A stretch of DNA of 45,238 bases, from the NCBI GenBank assembly GCA_029194465.1, contig JARFXS010000015.1:1-45238 (forward strand). Direction: 5' to 3'. Source of the DNA: Candidatus Nitrosocosmicus sp. (GTDB lineage Archaea > Thermoproteota > Nitrososphaeria > Nitrososphaerales > Nitrososphaeraceae). The notes below the pieces were generated by a model. That model was not told where the DNA came from. It saw only the letters and a list, made by a program, of their open reading frames with translations, and searched no databases. Shown here piece after piece: positions 17,819-25,907 of the stretch. How positions within the stretch are numbered: the first letter of the stretch is position 1; each line of letters opens with the position of its first letter. A program made the translations under genes and the position numbers.

Positions 17819-18868
17819 ATGAAGGCAGCTGTATTTAGAGAATATAACCAAGATCCTACTAAAGTAGTAAAAATTGAAGACATCGACGTACCAAAAATAA
17901 AAGCAAATGAAGTTTTGATAAAAGTTGAGTCGGCATCATATAATTATAACGATTTATGGGCAATATGGGGAGATCCGGTTAAAACACCACTTCCTCACAT
18001 ATCAGGAAGTGATGTTGCAGGAACAGTAGTTGAGATAGGAGCGGATGTATCAAAGTTCAAGGTTGGCGACAGAGTCGTATCTCATTCTAATATGAGTTGT
18101 AGAATATGTGAGCAATGTACAGCAGGAAAAGAGTATGATTGCAAAGACAGAAACATATGGGGATTTCAAACGGGTCCACTGTGGGGAGGTTTTGCTCAAT
18201 ATACCCACCTACCTGAGGTAAATGTGGCAAAAATACCAGAAAATGTATCCTTTGAGGACGCTGCTGCCCTCTCAATGGTAGGAATGACAGCTTGGCATAT
18301 GCTTGTAGGACGAGCAAGAATAATTCCAGGTCAAACGGTATTGATCATGGGAGGAACAAGTGGTGTAGGCATGATGGGTATTCAAATCGCAAAGTTGTAT
18401 AATTGTAATGTCATTGCTACAGCAGGAAATCAACAAAAAATGGATAAATGTTTGGAACTTGGCGCAGACAACGTTGTAAATCATAGAGAGCCTGATTGGT
18501 ACAAAAAAGTAAGAGAAATTACCAAGAAGGAAGGTGTAGATGTGGTGTTTGAGCACATTGGAAAAAACGTATTTCCTCAAGAAGTCAGCCTGTTAAAAAT
18601 GGGAGGCACACTGGTTGCTACAGGAGCTACAACTGGCTATGATTCCACCTTAGATTTGAGATACTTATTCTTCAAAGGTACCAACTTGCTTGGTTCCACT
18701 CAAGGGACAAAAGCAGAATTAGAGCAAGTCATTTACTGGACAAGCAAGAATAAAATAAAGCCCCTTATTGCTACTACTTTGCCTTTCTCAAATATGGTAG
18801 AAGGTCATGTAATGATGGCCGGGGCCGAACAAATAGGAAAGATCTTAACCACTCCCCAAAAACTTTAA
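17819..18868 (+). CDS. Zinc-containing MDR dehydrogenase (alcohol dehydrogenase / enoyl reductase type)
   Basis: Medium-chain dehydrogenase/reductase. Seen: GroES-like N-terminal domain with ISGSDVAGTVVEIG, structural-zinc cysteines 94, 97, 100 and 108 (CRICEQC...C), and a Rossmann motif GGTSGVGMMGIQIAK near residue 180. The catalytic-zinc GHE motif of classic alcohol dehydrogenases is replaced by GSD. It is thus closer to quinone oxidoreductase or crotonyl/acryloyl-CoA reductase groups. Such a reductase could serve the 3-hydroxypropionate/4-hydroxybutyrate carbon cycle of these archaea, but the sequence does not prove this. A CitE-like lyase follows 33 bases on. Confidence 0.88.
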   Translation: MKAAVFREYNQDPTKVVKIEDIDVPKIKANEVLIKVESASYNYNDLWAIWGDPVKTPLPHISGSDVAGTVVEIGADVSKFKVGDRVVSHSNMSCRICEQCTAGKEYDCKDRNIWGFQTGPLWGGFAQYTHLPEVNVAKIPENVSFEDAAALSMVGMTAWHMLVGRARIIPGQTVLIMGGTSGVGMMGIQIAKLYNCNVIATAGNQQKMDKCLELGADNVVNHREPDWYKKVREITKKEGVDVVFEHIGKNVFPQEVSLLKMGGTLVATGATTGYDSTLDLRYLFFKGTNLLGSTQGTKAELEQVIYWTSKNKIKPLIATTLPFSNMVEGHVMMAGAEQIGKILTTPQKL

Positions 18869-18901
18869 TTTTTTTATATCCAGTTGTAAATACTGGTAAT
18901 T

Positions 18902-19777
18902 GTGGGTAGATCAAGAAGTCTAATCTTTATCCCTGGAAATAATCAGAGATTTTTAGAAAAGTCTAGAACAATAAATTCGGACATAATATGTTATGATTTA
19001 GAAGATTCTGTACCTCAAGAAGAAAAAGAAACTGCAAGAGAAAGTGTAAGAAGCGCAATTCAAACGATTAACAAGATTGATGATGTTAATAAGGAGCGAA
19101 TCCTGGCGGTAAGAATCAATTCGCCGACATCAGATCAGATGGTTACGGATTTGAAAAAAGTAATTACCCCAGGAATAGATGCAATTGTAATTCCAAAGGT
19201 CGATGATGACAAACAAATAGCAGAAATTTCAGGAATAATTGAAAGAGAAGAGAACGCAAAAAACATTCAAAGTGGGATCATTAAAATAATTCCTTCAATT
19301 GAATCTTCGTTAGGAGTAGTTAACGCATATAATATAGCTAAATCGGATCAAAGAATTACCACTTTGGTATTTGGCATTTTTGATTTCTTACACGACATGA
19401 AAATTGATAATCAGGATATAGAAACCATTACTAGTTTCATGTATGGTCGGGCAAAAGTACCTGTAGATGCCAGAGCTGCAGGCATAGACTCTATTGATTC
19501 CATCTGGCAAGACATTCATGATCATGAAGGCTTGATAAAAGATCTTGATCTAGGTAAAAAGATGGGTTATAATGGAAAATGCATCATTCATCCATCCCAA
19601 ATTGAGCATGTACACAATGCATTTAGTGCTTCAACCCAGGATATTGAATGGGCAAAGAAAGTAGTACAAGCCTTAGACAGTGCGAAAACCAATAACACAG
19701 GTGCAGTAAAGTTAGAAGGAAAGATGATAGACGCGGTACATTACAAACAGGCTAAAAGAATTTTAGACTCGATGTAA
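18902..19777 (+). CDS. HpcH/HpaI aldolase - citrate lyase beta subunit-like (CitE-like) protein
   Basis: TIM-barrel C-C lyase of the CitE/malyl-CoA lyase group. Seen: RSLIFIPGNNQRFLEKS at the N-terminus, DIICYDLEDSVPQEEKE (the Asp-Leu-Glu-Asp motif), RINSPTS (CoA/substrate Arg), VIPKVDD, and the conserved end KMGYNGKCIIHPSQIEHV. There are no other citrate lyase subunits nearby, so a stand-alone malyl- or citramalyl-CoA lyase-like role is more likely than citrate cleavage. GTG start. A perfect palindrome lies 16 bases after the stop. Confidence 0.92.
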   Translation: MGRSRSLIFIPGNNQRFLEKSRTINSDIICYDLEDSVPQEEKETARESVRSAIQTINKIDDVNKERILAVRINSPTSDQMVTDLKKVITPGIDAIVIPKVDDDKQIAEISGIIEREENAKNIQSGIIKIIPSIESSLGVVNAYNIAKSDQRITTLVFGIFDFLHDMKIDNQDIETITSFMYGRAKVPVDARAAGIDSIDSIWQDIHDHEGLIKDLDLGKKMGYNGKCIIHPSQIEHVHNAFSASTQDIEWAKKVVQALDSAKTNNTGAVKLEGKMIDAVHYKQAKRILDSM

Positions 19778-19793
19778 AAAGTAATAAATCAAG

Positions 19794-19813
19794 ATCATCA
19801 GAGCTCTGATGAT
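19794..19813. promoter_or_regulatory. Perfect 20-bp palindrome upstream of the riboflavin operon, candidate operator
   Basis: Reads atcatcagagctctgatgat, identical to its reverse complement with no loop. It lies about 30 bases before the TATA-like box (19834-19841) of the riboflavin synthase gene and just after the CitE-like stop. With no spacer for a hairpin loop, a binding site for a dimeric regulator is more likely than a terminator. Confidence 0.55.
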
Positions 19814-19857
19814 GAATCTCAACAATCTTCAAATTATATTTTAGTTTATTATCAAGT

Positions 19858-20514
19858 GTGTTTACCGGAATTACAGAATATTTAGGTGAAATTGAAAACA
19901 TCAAAATAAACAAAAGTAAAAAGACTAAAAAGAACGAAATTAAAGCAAATCACCACACTGAAATTACCCTCGCTTTACCAGAATCAAAAGATATCAAAAT
20001 TGGAGATAGTGTGTCAATAAATGGAGTATGTCTGACTGTTTCAAAGTTAAATCATTCCAAAGCCACCTTTCAAGTCATCGATGAAACCATCAATAGGACT
20101 AATTTTGTTGATTTAAAGATAGGAGACAAAGTAAATGTTGAAAGGAGCCTAAGCATTGGAGGTAAATTGGAAGGACACTTTGTTCTAGGGCACATCGATG
20201 GCATAGGCATAATCAAAAAATTAGAAAGAGGGAGCTTTGGAAGTAGAATTAAGATAGAAATATTAAACAAAGATTTATTGCCTCTTATTGCACAAAAGGG
20301 CTCTATAGCAATAGACGGAATAAGTCTTACAGTCGTAACCGTTAGAAAGAGTATAATTGAAATAGCACTGATCCCTCATACTTTGGAGAACACAACACTG
20401 GGAATTAAAAAGACAGGGGATGCGGTTAACATAGAAGTAGACATTTTGTCAAGATATATATCCAATATCTACCAATTTTCTGGTAACAACAAGAAAAATA
20501 GTAAGATATATTAA
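19858..20514 (+). CDS. Riboflavin synthase, bacterial (alpha-chain) type
   Basis: Dismutates two 6,7-dimethyl-8-ribityllumazine molecules to riboflavin. Seen: the duplicated lumazine-binding barrel, beginning MFTGITEYLGEIENI with SINGVCLTV in the first half, and LGHIDGIGIIKKLE with SIAIDGISLTVVTV in the second. The 218 residues include a Lys-rich loop (NKSKKTKKNE) near residue 20. Many archaea instead use an unrelated lumazine-synthase-like RibC, so the bacterial type is notable. GTG start about 21-24 bases after a TATA-like box. First gene of the riboflavin operon. Confidence 0.95.
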   Translation: MFTGITEYLGEIENIKINKSKKTKKNEIKANHHTEITLALPESKDIKIGDSVSINGVCLTVSKLNHSKATFQVIDETINRTNFVDLKIGDKVNVERSLSIGGKLEGHFVLGHIDGIGIIKKLERGSFGSRIKIEILNKDLLPLIAQKGSIAIDGISLTVVTVRKSIIEIALIPHTLENTTLGIKKTGDAVNIEVDILSRYISNIYQFSGNNKKNSKIY

Positions 20515-20537
20515 CATTAAAGTATAAAAAAATATAA

Positions 20538-21251
20538 TTGACAAGGATATCTGAAGCCATAACTTCGTTAAAGAATGGAAATTTCGTTTTGATTCATGAT
20601 GATGATGGTCGTGAAGATGAAGTTGACATGGTTGTATCTTCTAATAACATATCTCCGAAACATATTGCTACGATGAGAAAGGATGCTGGTGGGTTGATCT
20701 GCACTGCAATATCAAAGGAAATAGCCACAAAATTGGGGTTACCGTTTATTTATGATGTACTAAATATTTTTGGACCCACTAATCAAACCATTTCTTCTAT
20801 TAATAGTAACAGCTCACCATATGGTGACAGACCGTCTTTTTCTATTACGCTAAACCACATTAACACTTACACTGGGATAACTGATCGAGACAGGGCCCTA
20901 ACCATTTCATCGCTAGCAAGTATTTGTGATGATTTGAGCGATTATCAGAAAGATCAGAAAGCCACGATTGAAAAGTTTCGAAGCAACTTTAGGACACCAG
21001 GACACGTACCTATACTAATTTCTTCGAAAGGATTACTTAATGAAAGAAAAGGACACACAGAGATGTCAATCTTTCTTACAAAAATTGCCAATATGACGAA
21101 CGTCACAACTATTTGTGAGATGTTAGATCCCCATAGTTACAAAGCCCTATCATATAAAGACGCAGTCGAATATGCAAAGGAAAACAATCTAGTAATCATC
21201 GAGGCAAAAGATTTGATAACATATGCGCAATCGTTCGAAAAACAAAGATGA
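20538..21251 (+). CDS. ribB: 3,4-dihydroxy-2-butanone 4-phosphate synthase (RibB)
   Basis: Makes the four-carbon unit of riboflavin from ribulose 5-phosphate. Seen: DDDGREDEVDMVV (metal- and substrate-binding acidic loop), the following ATMRKDAGGLICTAIS, then TGITDRDRALTI and SNFRTPGHVPI with KGHTEMSIFLTKIA. The 237 residues are mono-functional: no GTP cyclohydrolase II domain is attached, consistent with archaeal ArfA elsewhere in the operon. TTG start. The stop overlaps the ribH start by 4 bases (ATGA), showing translational coupling. Confidence 0.95.
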   Translation: MTRISEAITSLKNGNFVLIHDDDGREDEVDMVVSSNNISPKHIATMRKDAGGLICTAISKEIATKLGLPFIYDVLNIFGPTNQTISSINSNSSPYGDRPSFSITLNHINTYTGITDRDRALTISSLASICDDLSDYQKDQKATIEKFRSNFRTPGHVPILISSKGLLNERKGHTEMSIFLTKIANMTNVTTICEMLDPHSYKALSYKDAVEYAKENNLVIIEAKDLITYAQSFEKQR

Positions 21252-21706
21252 AAATAAGAATCGGGATTGTCGTTTCAGAATTTAATAGTGAAATAACCCT
21301 TGCCATGCTGAGTGAGGCAAAGAAATATGCAAAGGAATTTTCATCAAAAATAACCTACGTTTGTTTTGTTCCCGGAGTATTTGATATGCCCATTTTGGTA
21401 CAAGAGATTCTTAAAAAAAAGGACGTTGACGCGGTTGTGACCCTGGGGGCAATAATAAAAGGCGATACCAGTCATGACAGAGTAATAGCAAACAGCACAG
21501 CCAAGTTACTTTGCGAACTTTCATTAAAATATAACAAGCCAATATCCTTGGGAATCCCTGGACCAGATATGACATTTGAGCAAGCTGAAGCAAGAATAAT
21601 TCCCACATCTCATCATGCAGTTTATACTGCCATTGAGATGGCAAAGAGACTAAGAAAAATAAGAAATAATAAAATGAAAAACAACGATATAAAAATAGTA
21701 GATTAG
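21248..21706 (+). CDS. ribH: 6,7-dimethyl-8-ribityllumazine synthase (RibH)
   Basis: Condenses the pyrimidinedione with dihydroxybutanone phosphate in the penultimate step. Seen: IGIVVSEFNSEIT, VPGVFDMPI, LGAIIKGDTSHD (substrate-binding loop with the catalytic His) and GIPGPDMTFEQAEAR. The 152 residues are complete, with a basic C-terminal tail. It lies between ribB (4-base overlap) and arfA (1-base gap). Confidence 0.95.
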   Translation: MKIRIGIVVSEFNSEITLAMLSEAKKYAKEFSSKITYVCFVPGVFDMPILVQEILKKKDVDAVVTLGAIIKGDTSHDRVIANSTAKLLCELSLKYNKPISLGIPGPDMTFEQAEARIIPTSHHAVYTAIEMAKRLRKIRNNKMKNNDIKIVD

Positions 21707-21707
21707 G

Positions 21708-22505
21708 TTGGTTTGTCAATTAACAGTAATAAAATTAGAGGGTTATGGTGCATGGACCCTAACCCTAGGCAGTGACAGAGAATATGCATTACAGATTCTA
21801 CAGTCAAAAATGTATGCAGATTTGCAAGATTGTTTTTCTGCTAAAAACGGATTAGTATTTTCTAACCGATTTGACGAGTTTATTGCAGTGACAAATCAAA
21901 TAAGCTTACGTGATCATAAAGAAATCCATGAGAGGCTTTCGAAAAAAAATGAAGGCATAAAGATATCAATGACGATAGGAACTGGAAAAACTCCACTAGA
22001 AGCTGACAAGGCAATACATGACATAAAAAGGGATACAAAAAACATGATTTTTCCAAATATTTATTGTATACAAGAAGATTGCAATGTAAATGAAGGTCAA
22101 CAAACTAATGAATTAGAAAATCATAGTAGTCAAAATGACGTGAAAATATTACACATAGACGTCAATGGTTCTACCTCAATAGCAAAAAATCTTTCAACTT
22201 ATGAAATCACAAATTTAATGGTGAGTTTATATCTAGCAATATCAAATTCATTCCTCAAAGAAGAAAGTTTAACTTTCTTTTTGGGTGGCGATAATTTCAT
22301 GATTGTTGCAAAAGACAATATTCAAATAAAAAAAGTAACAGAAATAGTTAATTTTTTAACAAGTTCGACTGGAATTAAGCTTAATTGCGGTATCGGAGAT
22401 GGCGTTAACGCAAGAAGAGCTGCAGAAAAAGCAACCAAATCGCTGGATTCAATAAGAGCCTACAGAAAAAGCGGAAAAATAATAAATGTTTTTGAATCGA
22501 ATTGA
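21708..22505 (+). CDS. arfA: GTP cyclohydrolase III, archaeal (ArfA)
   Basis: First archaeal step of riboflavin and F420 precursor synthesis: it opens the GTP ring but keeps the formyl group. Seen: LTVIKLEGYGAWTLTLGSDRE, LQSKMYADLQDCFSAKNGLV and FSNRFDEFIAVTN in the N-terminal half. The second half is a related GGDEF-like ferredoxin fold with ILHIDVNGST and FFLGGDNFMIVA. The 265 residues are normal. TTG start. The stop overlaps the next start by 4 bases. Confidence 0.93.
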   Translation: MVCQLTVIKLEGYGAWTLTLGSDREYALQILQSKMYADLQDCFSAKNGLVFSNRFDEFIAVTNQISLRDHKEIHERLSKKNEGIKISMTIGTGKTPLEADKAIHDIKRDTKNMIFPNIYCIQEDCNVNEGQQTNELENHSSQNDVKILHIDVNGSTSIAKNLSTYEITNLMVSLYLAISNSFLKEESLTFFLGGDNFMIVAKDNIQIKKVTEIVNFLTSSTGIKLNCGIGDGVNARRAAEKATKSLDSIRAYRKSGKIINVFESN

Positions 22506-23893
22506 AAAAATCATTAATTAAAAATGCCGACCTTTTGTTTGGTAAGGAACTACAAATAGTTCAGAATGGATCTATACTAGTTAACGAACATGGAACAATT
22601 GAAGATGTATTCACTTCCAAAAAAAGGCTAGAAAAAAAAGACACTGCAACAAGCAATTCAGTCAATAAAAATAACAAAATAAACATTATTGATGCAGAAG
22701 GCTTTATCCTTCTACCAGGATTAATAAATTCGCATGTTCATATAGGAGACTCCATAGGAAAAGACATCTCAGCTAGTTCGGATTTAAATCAAAGAATCCA
22801 TCCGCAGTATGGTATTAAAAAGACAATACTCGAAAAAACTCCAAGTTCTCAGTTGATGCAAATGATTAGAAATGCAGCTATGTCCATGCTGCACAAGGGA
22901 ATAACTACCTTTGTGGATTTCAGAGAAGGAGGACTAGAAGGTCTAAGCCTGATACAAAAGGCTGTAGAAAATATACCTATAAGGAAGATCGTACTAGGAA
23001 GGATTGATTTTAATGCAAATTATAAGGATGAAAATACTTCCACCAGATCTCTAAAAGATGGTAAAGATACAGTGGCAAAGAGTCAAATAATAGAGAAGTC
23101 GAACCAGATAGAAGAAAATGATATTATTTATCAAGGTAGTAAAATAATTGAGAGATGTGATGGCTTTGGCATTAGTGGTGCAAACGAACATTCTGATGAA
23201 ATGTTAAGATTGTATAATAAAATAATTTTAAAATATCAACAAGAACGAGAAGAAGAACGAGAAAAAACCGAATTGAATAGTCATAGGAAGGAGCCAGTGG
23301 TGGCGATACATGCTGCGGAGGCCGAAACAGCAGTAATGGAATCTGTAAAAAAGTACAAAAAGACTGAAATTGAGAGAACCGTTAATACGCTAAATCCTGA
23401 CATATACATTCATGTTACCAATCCATCCAGCTCAGACCTGCAATTATTACATCAGAACAAAAAGAAAATAGTCATTTGTCCCAGAGCCAATGGAGTGCTT
23501 GGCACAGGTTTTGCACCAATAAGAAAAATGTTAGAATATAATTTTGAACTAGGTATCGGAACGGATAATGTTATGCTTAATTCCCCAGATATGTTTAGAG
23601 AAATGGATTTTCTCATAAAGAGTCAAAGAGCTGTTGAAAAGAATACTAGATTTCTAGATGCAAAGAAGGTACTAAAAATGGCTACAGTAAACGGTGGTAA
23701 AATTTTTAACTTAAATATAGGAAGTATTGAAAGGGGATTCCAAGCAGATTTGATTTTTATTGATAAATATGATTTGGATCTATACCCAATTCATGATCCC
23801 CACATGTCAATTGTACAGAGATGCACCGAGAGACAACTAAAAGCAGTTATGATAGATGGTAATTTTGTATTGGAAAAAACATCAATAAGATAA
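22502..23893 (+). CDS. Metal-dependent amidohydrolase (cytosine/guanine deaminase-like) in the riboflavin operon
   Basis: Amidohydrolase-superfamily TIM barrel. Metal-binding residues are all visible: His78 and His80 (NSHVHIGD), His270 (AIHAAEAE), His304 (IHVTNPS) and Asp355 (GIGTDNVML). The overall layout resembles cytosine or guanine deaminases and ATZ/TRZ hydrolases. The gene overlaps arfA by 4 bases and is followed 15 bases later by arfC, so it is locked inside the riboflavin operon. Archaeal riboflavin synthesis needs a deformylase (ArfB, normally creatininase-like) and a deaminase that has long lacked an assigned gene. I infer one of these roles, deaminase first. A charged loop of about 70 residues (175-265) is an insertion. 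Confidence 0.85.
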   Translation: MKKSLIKNADLLFGKELQIVQNGSILVNEHGTIEDVFTSKKRLEKKDTATSNSVNKNNKINIIDAEGFILLPGLINSHVHIGDSIGKDISASSDLNQRIHPQYGIKKTILEKTPSSQLMQMIRNAAMSMLHKGITTFVDFREGGLEGLSLIQKAVENIPIRKIVLGRIDFNANYKDENTSTRSLKDGKDTVAKSQIIEKSNQIEENDIIYQGSKIIERCDGFGISGANEHSDEMLRLYNKIILKYQQEREEEREKTELNSHRKEPVVAIHAAEAETAVMESVKKYKKTEIERTVNTLNPDIYIHVTNPSSSDLQLLHQNKKKIVICPRANGVLGTGFAPIRKMLEYNFELGIGTDNVMLNSPDMFREMDFLIKSQRAVEKNTRFLDAKKVLKMATVNGGKIFNLNIGSIERGFQADLIFIDKYDLDLYPIHDPHMSIVQRCTERQLKAVMIDGNFVLEKTSIR

Positions 23894-23908
23894 AGGTTTC
23901 AGCTACGA

Positions 23909-24616
23909 ATGAAAATAATACTAAATGCGGCTACTAGTATTGATGGCAAAATCGCAACTGTTAATGGCGATACAAAAATTTCATCGGTTTTGGATCTCAA
24001 ACGTGTTCATGGATTAAGAAGAGAAACAGATGTAATTTTGGTAGGTATTTCGACGGTTATTAACGACGATCCGTTATTGACAATACGATATGGTATGAAT
24101 AAAAAGGGTACTAAAAACCCTATTCGCATAATAATAGATAGCAAAGCTAGAATCCCCATGCATTCCAAAATTGTAAAAACAGCAAATCAAATTGAAACCA
24201 GGTTGGTGGTCACCTCAAAAGCCCCATCTAAGAATTTGAAAAAATTGGAGGAAAGAGGTCTCAAAATAATTGTGTTAGACCAAGGAACAAAAGAGGACGG
24301 AGAGGAGAATGGAGAAGACAATAGAGAAAAGGTGGATTTGAAAAAATTATTTAATCAACTAGAAAAGGAGGGAATATCAAACGTCTTAGTTGAAGGTGGA
24401 GGTGAAATAAACTGGTCTATTATTAAAGACAACTTGTTTGATGAGATGATAATCACGATATCTCCACTAATAATTGGTGGGAAAAAGGCAATATCACTAG
24501 TGGGTGGGGAAGGTTACAAGACAGTAAATGAAAGTGTAAAAATAAAGTTGTCACGAATACAAAAAAAAAGTAATGGTGAAATAATACTACACTATAAAAG
24601 TATCAAAACAAATTAA
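23909..24616 (+). CDS. arfC: 2,5-diamino-6-ribosylamino-pyrimidinone 5'-phosphate reductase (ArfC)
   Basis: NADPH-dependent reductase of archaeal and fungal riboflavin synthesis, homologous to the RibD C-terminal domain. Seen: NAATSIDGKIAT, LRRETDVILVGISTVINDDP, IRIIIDSKARIP and NVLVEGGGEINWS, the full family pattern. The 235 residues are complete, with a short Glu/Asp-rich loop near residue 130. Last gene of the operon; TFE is convergent with a 7-base gap. Confidence 0.94.
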   Translation: MKIILNAATSIDGKIATVNGDTKISSVLDLKRVHGLRRETDVILVGISTVINDDPLLTIRYGMNKKGTKNPIRIIIDSKARIPMHSKIVKTANQIETRLVVTSKAPSKNLKKLEERGLKIIVLDQGTKEDGEENGEDNREKVDLKKLFNQLEKEGISNVLVEGGGEINWSIIKDNLFDEMIITISPLIIGGKKAISLVGGEGYKTVNESVKIKLSRIQKKSNGEIILHYKSIKTN

Positions 24617-24623
24617 GAAATTG

Positions 24624-25139
24624 TCATTTTACGGAATCGGTACTAAGTTGTTCTATCTTATACCTTAAAGCATCTTTCAATTTACTGTTATCCACCATAT
24701 TCAATGGTTCTTTACAATTAGGACATTTAAAGAACAGCTCTATTGCATAGTCAAATTTTATTCTATCGCAAGCAGAATTACCGCAATGGTAAAATTCGGA
24801 TGATTCTTCATATTCAAGTCTATTTTGCAATCTTTCCAATATTTTCTTTTTCTGATTGTCTATAAAATTATCTACATTGTCTCTCTTTGCTCTCCATCGA
24901 TACACAAACCATCCCTTTTTCTCATCTTTAACGCGGATACCCGTTATCAAAGCTTTTCCAAAAAGATCATATAGAACTTTTCGAATAATATTTATTCGAA
25001 GACCTGTTGCAATAGCTATTTCTTCGTCAGTTGAATCTTCAGTTTTTAACAGTGCTTTAGCAACATGATGATATTCTTCCCCTCCTATTAGAGATGCAAT
25101 TTTTACAAAAGGATCTTCACTACTGTCAACACTTCGCAT
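24624..25139 (-). CDS. tfe: Transcription initiation factor E, alpha subunit (TFE)
   Basis: Helps RNA polymerase open promoters with TBP and TFB. Seen: N-terminal extended winged helix (LIGGEEYHHVAKALLKTEDSTDEEIA, read as ALLKTEDSTDEEIAIATGL near residues 29-47), GWFVYRWRA near residue 77, a charged helix, and a zinc ribbon with Cys119, Cys124, Cys139 and Cys142 (YHCGNSAC, FKCPNCKEP). The 171 residues are typical. A minus-strand ctatatatca about 30 bases upstream would give a leaderless or nearly leaderless RNA. Confidence 0.95.
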   Translation of the reverse strand: MRSVDSSEDPFVKIASLIGGEEYHHVAKALLKTEDSTDEEIAIATGLRINIIRKVLYDLFGKALITGIRVKDEKKGWFVYRWRAKRDNVDNFIDNQKKKILERLQNRLEYEESSEFYHCGNSACDRIKFDYAIELFFKCPNCKEPLNMVDNSKLKDALRYKIEQLSTDSVK

Positions 25140-25907
25140 AAAGATATAATATAATAGCGTGACTAAATGATATATAGTTTTCCTAATAGTTGCCAGAAAT
25201 CCCAGGGTTTTCGCAAACTATCCGTTAGTTTTTGATCGTAATTTCATGTACTATGACTATTAATATATTTTATCAATATTGAACAGGTCATATTGATGTC
25301 AATACATCAAATCTGCAACAAGTACTCGTGGAGAATTTACAGACAAGGGTACAAAAACAAGAGTTTGGGCCTAGTATCCTATAGACTGTTTTTTGTTTAT
25401 CCAAATGCCTACTAGATTTATTGGACCAATCGGTTTGAACCTTTAACTTGGACTAGCCAAAATACTAAACATACCATCTCAAAGTCAAATAAAAGAGAAC
25501 TAGGTATAGAGGGATAGAAAGATTCGGTATGTTATTTTGCGGTATTAGATTGTAATTGATTCCTGGTGTGAACTGCTAGGTGTATTATGAATCAAAATAG
25601 GGTCAATGTCTGATCAAGCTAGAAGCAAAAATTAACAAAACAAGTAACAGAAGATAAACCAGCATCCCAGCTACAACTGCAACATCCAAAAAAAATCAGC
25701 CCCTTTACTCACTTTTCCAATATTTGTACCTCTACACCCGTAAAATCTGACAATCCAAAGAAAGAAGATGGAAGCGAATGAGATGCTACCCAGCTTCAAA
25801 AGGTATAATACCCTGAACACTATATTGATGAATCTAAAAAAGAGAATACAAGGATTCGGTGAGGATAGTTCCTAATTCAACCTCTATTCATATATTACAA
25901 TATAATT
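25140..25907. other. Long intergenic region upstream of tfe
   Basis: This stretch of 768 bases has no convincing gene. The left edge holds the tfe promoter. Short frames near 25690-25875 read like coding debris (for example TSTPVKSDNPKKEDGSE and KKRIQGFGEDSS before a stop) but match nothing I recognise and are interrupted. No tRNA arm pattern was found. Confidence 0.5.

Noticed and set aside
25425..25465. Possible tRNA T-arm (ggttcaaacc on the minus strand)
   Set aside because: The flanking bases do not form a five-pair T-stem, and no acceptor, D or anticodon arms could be built around it.
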